DNA from: Apostichopus japonicus
Lineage: Eukaryota; Echinodermata; Holothuroidea; Aspidochirotida; Stichopodidae
Length of the DNA stretch: 64,000 nt
Reading direction: 5' to 3'
NCBI RefSeq assembly: GCF_037975245.1
Contig: NC_092563.1
Location: 4,707,501-4,771,500, forward strand
Under the pieces are notes generated by a model. The model searched no databases. It had not been told where the DNA came from and worked only from the letters and a program-made list of their open reading frames with translations. Both the position numbers and the translations under genes were made by a program. Of this stretch, positions 1-21,196 are shown piece after piece; the first letter of the stretch is position 1, and the number at the start of each line of letters is the position of its first letter.

Positions 1-139
1 TTGTATACTATAGTGGAACGGACAATTAATAAATATTTAAATACTATATCAGGCATTTAATTTCTCCTTTGTCTTTAAAAAAACAATAACAGCTAACATA
101 GAAGTATAGGCTAACTTTAGATGTTTTGTAATTGTTTAG
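1..139. other. Intron sequence before the GPCR exon
   Basis: AT-rich sequence ending in a pyrimidine-rich tract and AG at 138-139, the likely acceptor for the GPCR exon. An alternative AG lies at 143-144. Nothing else is recognised. Confidence 0.5.
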
Positions 140-439
140 TATAGTCACTGCTCCGAAGTACATTCTCACATGTTGGTAATATTTTCCATGTTTTCCAGCA
201 TTGAAGTCGGAAGATCACCATCGCCTATCATATCACCACTCCAGATAGCCGTCACCAAGAACATGTTCTTCGTTTTCTGTGCATTTGTAGTGTGCGGGAC
301 TCCACTTACAATTTGTACCATATTTGAAGGATGTGCTATTGCTCGATACACCAGATTAATTGTTGCTGCCAACAGCGTCATTAATCCTGTAATTTACGGG
401 TTTAATCATCCCATTTTCGGAAAGGTTTTCATCTCTTAA
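140..439 (+). CDS. Last coding exon of a class A (rhodopsin-like) GPCR, partial
   Basis: The frame ends at TAA 437-439 and is open from the candidate acceptor at 138-139; an internal ATG at 170 is probably not the true start. The translation reads as the end of the third intracellular loop, TM6 (FFVFCAFVVCGTPL), a short extracellular loop, then TM7 with the hallmark NPVIY and a short helix 8. These show a seven-helix plasma-membrane receptor coupling a ligand to G proteins. The TM6 CWxP motif reads CGTP, so the usual toggle Trp is Gly. The residue at the opsin retinal-lysine position is Ala, so it is not an opsin. The cytoplasmic tail stops right after helix 8. The ligand and subfamily cannot be named. 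Upstream exons lie outside the window. It could be an aged copy, but the frame is intact. Confidence 0.75.
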   Translation, partial: YSHCSEVHSHMLVIFSMFSSIEVGRSPSPIISPLQIAVTKNMFFVFCAFVVCGTPLTICTIFEGCAIARYTRLIVAANSVINPVIYGFNHPIFGKVFIS

Positions 440-2754
440 CTCAAATGTCAGTCCGTCTCGGAGCCTTCATCTTTCTACACAAGCGTCGGTCGCTTACTTC
501 GACGGGTTAAATCACTAAAAATCTTGACAACTGAATAACCGTTACTGATGAGGAGACGCATGCGCGGTCTAATGTTGTGGTGTTGTTTATCTATATACGT
601 GTATTTTCCGCTTTGGTATTCCTCCGTGTATTTCATTTCATCAAAGATATATAGTATTTACTCCGTTGTTAATGCACACCTCTGTACATATTTTGTATAT
701 AATTATATTGTACGTTAAGGACTAAAAAGTCAGTAGGCTACCTTAAGACACCATATGGTGGCCTACGTGGGACTTTACCGGTTGATGTGGGCTTCAGTGG
801 TTTGAGGGAGTCTATGGTGGGTTTGTTAAGTGGGTTTCACGTGGCACCGCGATGTGATACACCTTGTGTTGAAGCAGAGCCAAAGCTTAAGGCTGATAAC
901 ACTATAATAACCCACCTTATATCCACCCACTATCGTATTTGTTGTGTACCTTCTTTGTAATCCCAGTTCCGACATAATCAAGGGCCTGTTGCGTCTTAAA
1001 AATGATGGACACAAATCGGGCCCACGTGGGTTGAATATAAAAATCCGTGTGGATCCAACATGAAGCCCGCAAAAAAAAAGCTAAGTTGAAGCACAAGTTT
1101 GTCCTGCCTGTGTCATATTGGTCGAGAATGGTATATTATTTGATTATATAAGATCATCACATAAGTCAATTGAATTTGCAGTTGTGGGGATGTAGTACAT
1201 AATTTACGGATGCCCATCTAATGAAAGTCGTGTGAAGGCTTTGGCTTGAACAACACTGGAAACCTCCAACTTTATCTTTAAGAATTAAGTAGCTACAATC
1301 AACTAACATTGCCACTATAAATACAATTTTAGTTGGCAATTAATTGAAGACATCTGATAATATAATCGATTAATACCCGTTTACCTTATCCACTATAATC
1401 GATAATATATAATCGATCGATCTTTTAAATAGAAACTTGACATATTATGTGTAATTGAAGTGCCTTTACTATGGGACGGCAGTATGTTAAATGAATAGGG
1501 AAATTTGTTCAATCAATTTCAGTAATTAATAAAAACATTCATAGCGAATATTTCATTTAAGGATTTTTAAGTTGAAAATATCACTGTGAGACGATATTTA
1601 TATTGTTTACTGGTTATAGAAACGTTTATGGCTATATTTCAAACATTTTGCCCGGTACAGAAATAAGAAAATAGAAGTTATAACCAATCACTCGTATATC
1701 GCTCAATTATTTCAGCCACTTTTGGTGAAACATGGACTAGATTTTGACAAATTCACATAGGTATCGGTAAACTATATTGTCGATTAAAATTGGATCATAA
1801 TCAGTATCAGCGAAACAACTGCATTATTCTCATTAAACAGATGAGAAAGAAGAGATTGTTTAATTACTGTTCATCTGAAGTAATAAGACCCATATAGGAT
1901 GATGATTCCAAAATATCAGATAATCGATAAAATTGATCAATTCTAATAGTTTTAGTTCATCGATTAGCATTGGAACTTTTTCAGAAGATGAGAGTAAAAA
2001 ACATTAATTTGTACATAAAGGAATCCGGCATCATAACGTTAAATTCTCTTACAGATAATTGGGCCGAAATATAGATCGAATGAAAGTTATGATGCTGGAT
2101 GTGAATATTCAAAGGGATAAAAGACAACAAGAGAAATTAATTGATTTTCATCTGGTTGTTGCCGGGACGCCTAATTTTTATTCCTAGGACGGATCAGGGT
2201 TTCAGGAATTTACAAATTCGTTTTAAATCAGAGTTAGGGTTTAGTAAGTGGGTTAGGGATTTAATTCCAGAGAAAATGAAGGATTGTCGTTCATAATCTG
2301 GGGTCAAAACTAGGAAAAAGATTCAGAACATGTTTTTTGCAAAAGCGTCACATGTTTGGAATCCAGGGATTTGATTGGCCGATGCCCTTATTCGTCCTAG
2401 AAAAAAAAAATTACGCCGCCGGGACATTTCGCCTCTCTTCTTTCCCTTCACCTGTCTCTGAACCTCCTCCACCCCCACCTCTGCAAAACTAAACATGCTA
2501 TCCCTTGAAAAGATCGTACTATGCATATATAATTATTATAGAAAATGAGCAAATTTGATTGATATTTAGGAAGATATATAGCCAAAACATATAGCTTTAC
2601 ATCGAAAACGATTTTTTTTTCGCACAACATTTACTCTGACACACACACATATAGAATATTACAGACACAACTGTAACTGTTTTCATGATATTTTAAGGTA
2701 TTTCGTCATTCTCATTTGTACCGGTGCAGCAGTAAGCTAAACACTTGACAATCA
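440..2754. other. Intergenic AT-rich stretch
   Basis: It starts with the presumed 3' UTR of the GPCR. Several ATCGAT/TAATCGAT words cluster at about 1340-1420 and 1915-1960. No AATAAA lies close to the stop. No coding exon or clear repeat was recognised. Confidence 0.5.
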
Positions 2755-2821
2755 GAGACCATCATAGGCGTAGGAGGCGGGGGGGGGGGGGGGGGCTGCA
2801 GCCCCCCAACCAATTATTTTT

Positions 2822-3122
2822 GTGAAAATTCGGGCAATATGCTGAGAATTTTTCGGGCACCTACTGGAAGAATAATAATTTGCAGTGTGTTTTTCATTTT
2901 TTTTTTTTTTGGTGAAAATTCGACAATATGCTGAGAATTTTTCGGGCATCTACTGAAAGAATAATAATTTGCAATGTGTTTTTCAATTTTTTGGTGAAAA
3001 TTCGAGCAATATGCTGAGAATATTTTTCGGGCACCTACTGAAAGAGTAATAATTTGCAGTGTGTTTTTCAATTTTTTGGGTGAAAATTTGGACAATATGC
3101 TGAGAATTTTTTGGGCACCTAC
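2822..3122. repeat. Tandem repeat of about 82-90 bp inside the hAT-type element
   Basis: Each unit begins gtgaaaatt, runs through atatgctgagaa and tttttcgggcacctac, and ends in a T-rich stretch. Unit starts lie at 2822, 2912, 2994 and 3080. The fourth unit is cut by the nested MITE and continues after 3515. Confidence 0.8.
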
Positions 3123-3514
3123 CAGTGGCGGAGCGTCCATACAGTCAGAGGGGGCGGATGCCCCCCTGACGGACTCAAACGGACTGCTGGCGCCCTTTTC
3201 AGCTTTTTACCACTTTCTACTTATTCGCGATTATTGACTTTTTTTATTGCGCTCTGAAATGCCTATTGACATTTGTCACATTTTGTTGGTGCAATTTTCT
3301 GACAAATGGCGATGACACCTATTTATTCTTCGTTTATCTGTAAATTAGCTAGGCCTGGAAAGGGTCATTTCCGGCGATCTAGGGAGTATCTTTACTCAAA
3401 AATTTTTTGCACGCTCCGCGCCAACCCGTGGTGGCGCTCCGCTTAGATAGTGTCGAAAGCGCCCCTACAGACCATTCTCTCTCCCCCTGACCAATACCCC
3501 TAGCTCCGCCACTG
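3123..3514. mobile_element. Nested hAT-type MITE, 392 bp
   Basis: Terminal inverted repeats CAGTGGCGGAGC and GCTCCGCCACTG are perfect over 12 bp. The 8-bp target duplication GCACCTAC flanks it exactly (3115-3122, 3515-3522) and falls inside a tandem unit of the host element. The interior is non-coding. A longer relative lies at 55766-56232 in the opposite orientation. Confidence 0.9.
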
Positions 3515-3790
3515 GCACCTACTGAAAGAAGACAAATTTGCAATGTGTTTTTCAATAGTTAAACTTATATTATTATTATTAATGTTGTAACGACTTCCCC
3601 AATAATTATAACCAATATGGAAGGGTAATAACACGAAAAATGATTTTATGTTATTGGCATGTGATGTAATAAGGGATGAATGCCTACATGATATGCACAA
3701 TAACATGCGGAAATTTTGGTTATATTTTTCGGGCAAGTCGTTACAGCCCCCCCCCCCCCCCCCAAATCAAATGAGGCTCCTACGCCTATG

Positions 3791-5123
3791 GAGACCATAT
3801 TCAAAACGTGCTGTTTTAATTATTTAATTTGGAAAATTGTGAGCGACCCTACTCTGCATCGAAATAGTCATGATTGTCAAAACTTAGCGAACCGTTATCT
3901 GTTAAGTCTGGTAGCTTTGCTTAAAACAGTTTTTTTTTTACACTAACGCTATAGCTTCAGTATTGGTAAAGGGACAAAACTCCTCAGAAACTTTGGAAAC
4001 TAAGGGGGATTTGTACATGACAACAGTTTGCAAATCTTTTCTCTTAAATTTGAAATGGATTCTTGTGTTTTTCTTTTCCTTTTAATTATTTGTTTCCAAA
4101 ACTGTGGAATTGAATTGTTGAACTCAAAGCGTGCCTTTTTTATTATTAGTATTATATCTATAAGGAGCGATTGGTTAACTTACATAGGCTATGATACTAT
4201 TTTTGATGGTATATGACGTAAGTTAAAGCCGACATTCAACCAAGGTTGGCACTAACTAACCCAATACATCTTGGAGGTATTTCCCCTCCATGGCTCAATA
4301 ATACCAAAAGTAGCAACGCTGCTGAACAGCAGAAGCTCAGGTAAGCTTCTATTTGCGAGATTTGTTTTGATTGGCAATATTTTTGAGCAGTTTGTCTACT
4401 TCGTTTGTACGAAAAATATAAGACGTAGGCGGGATAACGGTGTCATTTCCTGTCCTCCCATCTCCGCTGTTCTATGCCTTATGCCCTTCTTAGCAGACAT
4501 AGTTTGTTACAATGTTACATAGTTGAAAACATTTGTTTTGCCCCCCCCCCAAAAAAAAAGACGAATATAAACGTATTTTTTCATTTTTATTGAAATAAAC
4601 GATGATAAAAGTTTGAAATAAATTTGAAAAGTCATAACTCATAAGGCTATCATTACCGGTAAGTTGTGTTCTTGAATACATAAAATGCAGAACTGCCTTT
4701 GTAGTATCTTTAAACCAGAATACAAAGCTGTATTGAGGTTTGATGGATGACGTCATCGTAGCAGGGTATAAGCCTATATGTTATTCTTGTAAGGTATCTT
4801 GAAAAAGTTTGTTTATAGGAGTTTTGCAGATACTATAGACCCTTGATGGATTTTGACCTTCACAAAAAATAATACTGTTATACTCCAAATGACACCTCAT
4901 AGAAGTAGGAGACTTGTCAATGTTATATTTCCTTAGCTATGGAGGTCACAACGTTTTCACATTTGAGCCAGTTGAGGCCAAATGACTTTGGCCTTAACTA
5001 ATATCAAGGGGTCTGTCCAACTCAGTATGGGTATACCCATATAAGATGGGGATCTTACTGATTTGAGGTCAAAGAGTCATGTAAATTCAACAGGATAAAA
5101 CAGTAAAAACCTTGTACCTAACT
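3791..5123. other. Intergenic stretch without recognised features
   Basis: AT-rich, with a C10/A9 run near 4540-4560. No exon, RNA gene or known repeat end was recognised. Confidence 0.5.
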
Positions 5124-5167
5124 AGAACGGAAACATATGTAGGTTATAACCTACATGTTTCCGTTCT
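5124..5167. repeat. Near-perfect 44-bp palindrome
   Basis: The left arm AGAACGGAAACATATGTAGG and the right arm CCTACATGTTTCCGTTCT meet at a TTATAA centre. The left arm carries two extra bases. It may be a small foldback remnant or a transposon end; no target duplication was found. Confidence 0.7.
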
Positions 5168-6467
5168 TGAGGTAAGGTAGGTACCCTGTTAAATTGCGCC
5201 CACGACAGGGTCAGTCTTATAAACATATTCTGCTTTCTGAGATGTAATAGTTTGTAGTTACATACACATGTAAATGGAAAATGACTGGCACACAAAATTC
5301 ATTATCAAGTTACATGCTTGACCATAACATTGTAAGCAGGGTTTCCATTAATTTTTGAACGAAAGTCATACCAATCAGGCTGTCTGACAAAACTGATGAA
5401 ATAAGGTCACACCGTAACAGTAGATTGTATTTCCCTCCATAATCCTGCAAATTATAAACGCTTGTCAGTACTACCAGTACCATGCCACTCCTCTGGAAGA
5501 GAACATTTTCAAAAAACGTTGGCTTAATTACTTCTGCTTTGAACGGAAATGATCTTGACTAAATTTCCCACTTCTAAATCCTTCAAACTTACGACATGAA
5601 TCTCGTTATCCCATCATTATCATCATCACCATCATCTAGCATAGAAACAGTTAATTTCAACTGTTTTGCCAAGCAGAATGCCTTCATTACCCTTGCCAAA
5701 AATGACAGCCGTGTGTCACTTGAGTATTACCGTCCATCGATTAGATTTTCCCTTTATTTCATTTGTCAGAAAAGCAGTCAAAATCAGGCTTAAGCAAATT
5801 TTTTCAAAGAAAGCTTCTGGTTTTCAATATAGTGTGCCCACATAAGTATTCCAAGTTACTGTGATGAACAGTCACTCCACTTTAATGCCAAGTCTAGTCA
5901 TATGGGGGACGTTAGAAATGTTTGAGAACATTTTCTAGAAGGATCCTCTATCGCTGCAATTCAAACAATAAATCTATTTTTTAAAAGCTCTTCTCTGTTT
6001 AACAAGTTCTTGCAGAATGCCATTCGTTTCTAAATTTTCTTTTGAACTGTTAACAAACTTTCTTTTTACTGCAAAATGTAAAGAATATTTCAATAAAAAC
6101 AAGCAAGGAAAGAGTAAATACCCTGTTGCACACGTATTAACCGTCGCTAACTTCCAAAGATATATATATATATATGTATTTAACTTCCAAAGATATATAT
6201 CTATATAACTTCAAATTGACTTCTTCACCATTTTCTTTGAAAGCCGTTTGGGCTTTACTCCACCAATTATTTCACCGTTTTTCAAATTGCATCAAAGTTT
6301 CAAATTGTTTCTCTTTCAATGTGACAGCTTTTCCCAATGAAAAACAATTTTCATAAATATCACCGACGTACGTGTATGCGGAGTTCTGACATTGACGCTA
6401 ACATCTCAAGGTCTCCTTTCTGCCATTTCATACCCACGACTAGTTAGCTGCAATCAAATTGGTTGCC
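5168..6467. other. Region downstream of the ECI2-like stop codon
   Basis: Presumed 3' UTR and flank of the minus-strand ECI2-like gene. A minus-strand AATAAA (plus-strand tttatt, 5753-5758) is a candidate polyadenylation signal about 0.7 kb past the stop. A short AT run (6159-6176) is followed by a repeated ttccaaagatatatat word. No other gene is seen. Confidence 0.4.
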
Positions 6468-16419
<9,952 letters not shown>

Positions 16420-16710
16420 CTTCCAACAACGCAAGGCAGTGTATAGTAATTACCAGATAGACAAATAATTGTAATATCTAGAGCAGGAAGGCCTAATTGC
16501 CCTAGTATAGTATACGTTTTCTTATCAAACTTGGGTTAGATATCGGTCTCTGATATCGGTCTCACTTTACTCAGTTCATGAGGAGCTAGTATGGAACGCC
16601 AAATTTTTATCAGCTGACTGACTAAAGGCTTTTCACTTGGTTGTTGATTCATTGATTGCAGGGTATATAGGATCTGTCTTAATCGGGATTTGGAATATGT
16701 TAATGAGCTA

Positions 16711-17150
16711 AATCGATGATATGTCGATTTAAATAGGTATATGTCAATTTGAGTTGCTAGAAACTGGTGTAAGTCCACGGAAATTGACTTCTACCGATTT
16801 AATTCGACATATCATCGATTTAAACTGGTATATGTCGATATAAATTGACATATACCGATTTATTTTATATATCATCGATTTAAATTGTTATATGTCGGTT
16901 TAAATCGGTATATGTCGATTTAAACTGGTATAAGTCGAATTAAATTGGTATATGTCGATTTAAATTGACATATACCGATTTATTTTACTTATCATCGATT
17001 TAAATTGGTATATGTCGATTTAAATCGATGATATGTCGAATTAAACTGGTATATGTCGATTTTAATCGGTAGAAGTCAATTTAAGCCGCTGGAAACTGGT
17101 ATAAGTCGAAGGAAATTGGTATATGTCGAATTAAATCGGTATTAGTCGAT
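16711..17150. repeat. Palindromic AT minisatellite
   Basis: About 20 to 24-bp units of GGTATATGTCGATTTAAAT occur in both orientations, so neighbours pair through the TTTAAA centre or the ATCGAT word. It begins roughly 300 bp upstream of the ECI2-like start codon. Confidence 0.85.
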
Positions 17151-17159
17151 CTCCCACGA

Positions 17160-17700
17160 TCATTGAGACTGATTGCCCGCCATAAAGGTCGTCGTGGATG
17201 CAGTCCTCTTCCTTGATATTGTCATTGCCTTGCATTAAGAGGGTTCGAATGTGACCTTCCATTATCTGCCCAGGCTTTCATCCTGTCCAGATCTCTATTT
17301 AAACTAGATGTCACATCCTTCGATCATTTGACTGGGAGAACTAATATGGTGCGTAGAGTGTCAGGATAATCATGATCAGTACAGTTCATTCTAACTAACA
17401 GCAACCAGGTCATTGATAACATTAGAGAACAACAGTGGACCGCGTATTGAGCCTTGTGATACGCCGGAGGCATTGATGGAGGACTAGATGCCTCCAGGCT
17501 GATGATTCACCAGACAGGACTATACTTGAATGGATCTGTAATAGATAAATAACCCTGCATCCATGCATGCAGGTTGATTTAAATAGCTTTGCAGCCATGT
17601 ATGCTTGCAGTTTACCAGAAACTCCTTAAAAGTTGAGTTTCGCTAGGAGCCCTTGGTGCCAACTTGGTCAATGACACCGTTGATGTCTAAAGCCACTACA
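17160..17700 (-). pseudogene. Degenerate LINE reverse transcriptase fragment
   Basis: Minus-strand translation in several frames gives VVALDINGVIDQV, then INASGVSQGSIRGPLLFS and VINDL, the RT finger/palm segments before the YADD box, then a segment like the later Trp-rich helix. It matches the order of the LINE at 54741-56735 and seems to be the same family. Many stops and frameshifts make it dead. Confidence 0.65.
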
Positions 17701-17740
17701 CATACTCGGGGGGGGGGGGGGGGTAGGAGCCGTGGGCAAT

Positions 17741-18331
17741 GGGGGCACGTTCTAAAGCCGTTTATAAAGCCTTTACAAGTTCTACAAAATAGAATCCTTA
17801 AAACGATCACGCTCAACCACTGACGTTTTCCTACATGTACTCTGCAAGATGTTCATATTTTCAAAATGAGTACTTTTGCTTACAAATACGTTAACAATGC
17901 ACTGCGTCGTGTCTTTCGAAATATTGTAAACCCAAGATTTGGGTCAGATATTCCAACATCACGAGAACAAATGTACTATTCTTTTCCCCTAGACACCGCT
18001 CTAAACATGGAAAGTGTCTGCTAAACAATTACTGTTATCAAATATGGAATAATCCCCCATCTGGTATTAGACATTCGAATCATGTGCTTCATTTAGGTAT
18101 CAACTAAAGAGTTATCTAACTTCAAGTACCGTGATTGATATTATTGTCAATTTTGTTTGGTACATTTTGTTTTTCTTTCTTACTTTGTTCTGTTATTTTC
18201 TTTCTTTTTCTTTAGGGTTACTAGCTTTGATAAAGTATGCTTCTTTTTAGTATCCTGTATATACCATTACTGCACTGTTTTTGTATGTCTATGTATATGC
18301 GAAATATATTAACTGAACTGAACGTGCCCCC
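17741..18331 (+). mobile_element. LINE 3' fragment between inverted repeats
   Basis: The plus strand contains KPFIKPLQVLQNRILK and YKYVNNALRRVF followed by PRFGSDIPTSREQMYY, resembling the C-terminal end of a non-LTR reverse transcriptase. Stops follow, then a T-rich 3' region and an (aactg)n tail at 18310-18320. The block sits between GGGGGCACGTTC (17741-17752) and its exact complement GAACGTGCCCCC (18320-18331), which may belong to an older host element. Confidence 0.5.
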
Positions 18332-18920
18332 ACTTATTTTCCAACTTATATAGCAAATGTGATCTACTGGCAAATAAAATGTGCCCCTTTGATGAAGAAC
18401 TGTCTTGTGGATATCTTAAACCTTGGTTAATTTTAATATTTTATTTTAATTATTTATTTTTAGTCTGTACATGCTAAGGACTTAACCAAGGTTGTTAAAG
18501 ACTTGTTCAAGGAATGAACACAGGAGGAATTTTTGGGAAAGTTCTAAATATGGATGGACAGAAGTACAGATGTAGGTTGATAGAGTCACGTGCACCATTA
18601 TAACATTGATACTAACACATCATGATATGACCGGTGTGTGTCGGTTTATAGCATAACGCGGTGGTTGTGGAATGAGAAAGTGCCCTGATGTTGTGCCCCC
18701 CCCCCTTTTTTTGGAAGCTAACTACCCCCTGCACGTACTGTTTGGTATTTGTCCAGTAAGTAGTATCAATTCTGAGACAGGATAGTGAGAAGATCTGCAG
18801 TGCTATGACTTGGTGGAAAATCAAACTGTTTGCTGGATATTACTAGGTTGTAGATTGCAGTTATTTGTTGACTACTGCAGCCTCCATGACTCTTGCTGAC
18901 GAGGCTGAGTAGAGAAATGG
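18332..18920. other. Stretch without recognised genes
   Basis: AT-rich with a C11/T7 run near 18698. Possibly more transposon debris before the gypsy fragment. Confidence 0.4.
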
Positions 18921-19500
18921 AGACGGGATGGTGGCAAGATTTAACAGGACGCTGGAGGCGATGCTGTCTGAGGTCGTAAGCGAGAATCAAAAAGACTGGG
19001 ATTCCTGGCTTCCCTTTATTATGATGACATACAGATCAGCCGAGCACGAGAGTACAGGGTATTTCCCCGCTGAACTTTTGCTAGGGTGACATGTCATACT
19101 ACCGTTACAATTTCACTTTCCGAAGACACCTGATGAGACGACAAAATCGCTTAACCAGTACGTCCAGGAACTCGAACGGCGATTGAGGCCAGTACATAGA
19201 AATAAAGTCTTTGGGACAGTATACATGAAAATGCAAGGAAACATCTCAAGATGGCGAGTGACAAACAGAAGAGATTACATGACAGGAGAGCCTTTTGTCA
19301 TACCTATCAGGACGGAGATCTGATATGGCTCCTAAATACTAGCAGGAAGAAAGGCATATCCCCTAAAGTGCAGAGACCCTGGGTAGGACCAGGAAAGTAC
19401 TCAAGCAACCACTGACGTACTCTATCGTGTTAAGCTGGGGCCAAGAATGCGACCAAAAGTGGTACATCACGACCGATTGAAAGCTTATACGGGTGACGAT
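18921..19500 (+). pseudogene. Ty3/gypsy-type integrase C-terminal part, broken
   Basis: The first frame reads MVARFNRTLEAMLSEVV, then DWDSWLPFIMMTYRSAEH and STGYFPAELLLG, the end of the integrase core with its catalytic-helix surroundings. The frame is then broken by a stop and shifts. Near the end it reads LYRVKLGPRMRPKVVHHDRL, the usual chromodomain-side beta barrel of gypsy integrases. Stops and frameshifts show it is inactive. The upstream pol and gag parts are missing or unrecognisable. Confidence 0.8.
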
Positions 19501-19606
19501 CCCCCTCTATGGATCCTAAAACGAGAGCCGGAGATGGAAACCAAGATAGTCTCCACAATGTCAAGGTTATCCTAATGTTCTTTTATTTCTTTTTCTTTTT
19601 CAGAAA

Positions 19607-20020
19607 ATGGAAAAAGATAAGTTCGAGGTTCAGTACTATTGTACAGGTTGCAGTAAGAAGTTCTCAAAGAGGGTCGACCTTTAAACCATTACAAGGAGAA
19701 GCACGAGAGACCTCGACGACAGTTCTATTGCCAGCATTGTGATTATTCTTCTGACAGGAGATTCGACATCACACGTCACACTGCCAGCCGACACACCGAG
19801 AATGCCAAACCGAAAGATCCTTGCACTGTTACCACCGAAACTTGCGAAGTGGAACCGAGACATGGATCAAGAAAACGGAAAGCAACGGCTTTAAGACACC
19901 TCCGAAGGTTAAGAGGAGGGAAAATTCATGGACATCACTGGATTCCCTACTTGGATCTCCGGTCAATGACATTGGTGGACCGAATGACGGGAAGGACAAG
20001 AGGGAGGGCAAAGATCGCCC
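19607..20020 (+). pseudogene. C2H2 zinc-finger reading frame behind the gypsy integrase
   Basis: A long pyrimidine tract ending in CAG (19580-19603) looks like a splice acceptor and is followed by ATG at 19607. The first frame carries YYCTGCSKKFSKRVDL, the start of a C2H2 finger, and stops at 19682-19684. The next frame carries its His pair, HYKEKH, and a complete second finger (YCQHCDYSS with HTASRH), then a Lys/Arg-rich stretch. The frames are offset by one base, so it is broken here. The foldback-like element interrupts the 3' part. Similar acidic, Pro-rich coding-like sequence resumes at 21695. Zinc fingers in this position would suit a DNA- or RNA-binding accessory protein of the retroelement. 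Confidence 0.55.
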
Positions 20021-20049
20021 GTATGGCAAGCCGTTTTAACATTTACCTC

Positions 20050-20552
20050 GCAATTCGACTTAGGTGGAATACATTCTACTTAAGTGGAATACATTCTACT
20101 TAAGTGAAATGGAATTCCACTTAAGTGAAATGTATTCCACTTAAGTGGAATTCAATTTCACTTAAGTGGAATTCAATTTCACTTAAGTAGAAATGGACAT
20201 TTCTATTTCACTTAAGTGGAAATGAATTCCACTTAAGTGGAATTGCATTCCACTTAAGTGGAATTGTATTTCACTTAAGTGGAATACATTTCCACTTAAG
20301 TGGAATTGTATTCCACTTAAGCTAAATAGCCCATCTATTCCACTTAAGTGGAATACAATTCCACTTAAGTGGAATGCATTTCCACTTAAGTGAAATACAA
20401 TTCCACTTAAGTGGAATGCATTTCCACTTAAGTGGAATTGTATTCCACTTAAGTGGAATACAATTTCACTTAAGTGGAATAACATCTTTTGGGCGTCAAT
20501 TTCACTTAAGTGGAATTCTATTCTGCTTAAGTAAAATACAATTCCATTTAAG
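20050..20552. repeat. Left palindrome array (CTTAAG-centred)
   Basis: About two dozen 18 to 22-bp units of the form ATTCCACTTAAGTGGAAT, each itself a palindrome, separated by two to four bases. A few units carry single-base changes. Confidence 0.95.
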
Positions 20553-20654
20553 TGGAAATGTTGATATGTGGCTTACATATAAATACAATTTAGGGTATTG
20601 TTCGTCGTAACGCATTCAATTGCTCATCACATATGATGATTTAGTCGATCCTCG

Positions 20655-20966
20655 TTGCACGTGTACATCATGGCTACGGCTTATCATTCACATCTAACAT
20701 TGCTGGAATGCGATCAAATAATTGTTGTTGTTAGAGACACAATTCGAAGTGTTGTTTCCTCACTTGCACAGGGGAACAATCAGTATGATGCACAACAGAG
20801 GCGACTTACATCTTGTTTAGGTAATATAGGCAGAATTCGTAGCTTTTTAGATAGTGAAACTTTTGACGAAATAAAAGATTCCATCCAAAACCCCAAATCC
20901 ACAAAAAGTAAAACGTTTTCTTGCCCTTGTCAATGCGTTTTCGGCTGTGGCTCCAACCACTTATAA
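20655..20966 (+). CDS. Unknown 103-codon reading frame inside the foldback-like element
   Basis: Not recognised. Two ATGs are available (20655 and 20670); the second, giving MATAYHSHLTLLECDQ, has the better context. The product would be soluble, helix-rich (VVVRDTIRSVVSSLAQ, then RRLTSCLGNIGRIRSFLD) and ends in a Cys-rich tail that may read past a splice donor near 20908. It is the only sizeable frame in the unique middle of the element, so it is a candidate for captured cargo. It could also be chance. Confidence 0.35.
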   Translation: MHVYIMATAYHSHLTLLECDQIIVVVRDTIRSVVSSLAQGNNQYDAQQRRLTSCLGNIGRIRSFLDSETFDEIKDSIQNPKSTKSKTFSCPCQCVFGCGSNHL

Positions 20967-21196
20967 TGTATTTGCCATGGCTTTATTTTGGTAATGGTAT
21001 TCGTCAGGTACCAGGTCAGGTACGTACGTACACACCTTGCACGGATGTTAAGTGCTAGCTGGATCCCGATGGACAGCCGATATTCATTGTGCACATATCG
21101 ACACCACGTACGTACGTACACGTATCGCGGCAAGTTGTTTATAATGGCGCGCAAAGGCATGGGCAAAGTTTGGCGGTAAATGTACTAGCCAATCAC

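Larger units (their letters stand above)
2763..3790. mobile_element. Non-autonomous hAT-type DNA transposon with internal tandem repeats
   Basis: The ends are matching inverted repeats, CATAGGCGTAGGAG on the left and its complement CTCCTACGCCTATG on the right. Both sides carry the exact 8-bp target duplication GAGACCAT (2755-2762 and 3791-3798). An 8-bp duplication with short CA-starting ends is typical of the hAT superfamily. Inside are a long G run at the left, a C run at the right, and a tandem array of about 85-bp units. A second element is inserted within it; without that the element is about 630 bp. No transposase is visible. Confidence 0.85.

Noticed and set aside
2752-3140. Minus-strand proteins with repeated SRCPKNSQHI-type segments
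   Set aside because: They come from the 85-bp tandem repeat inside the hAT-type element.
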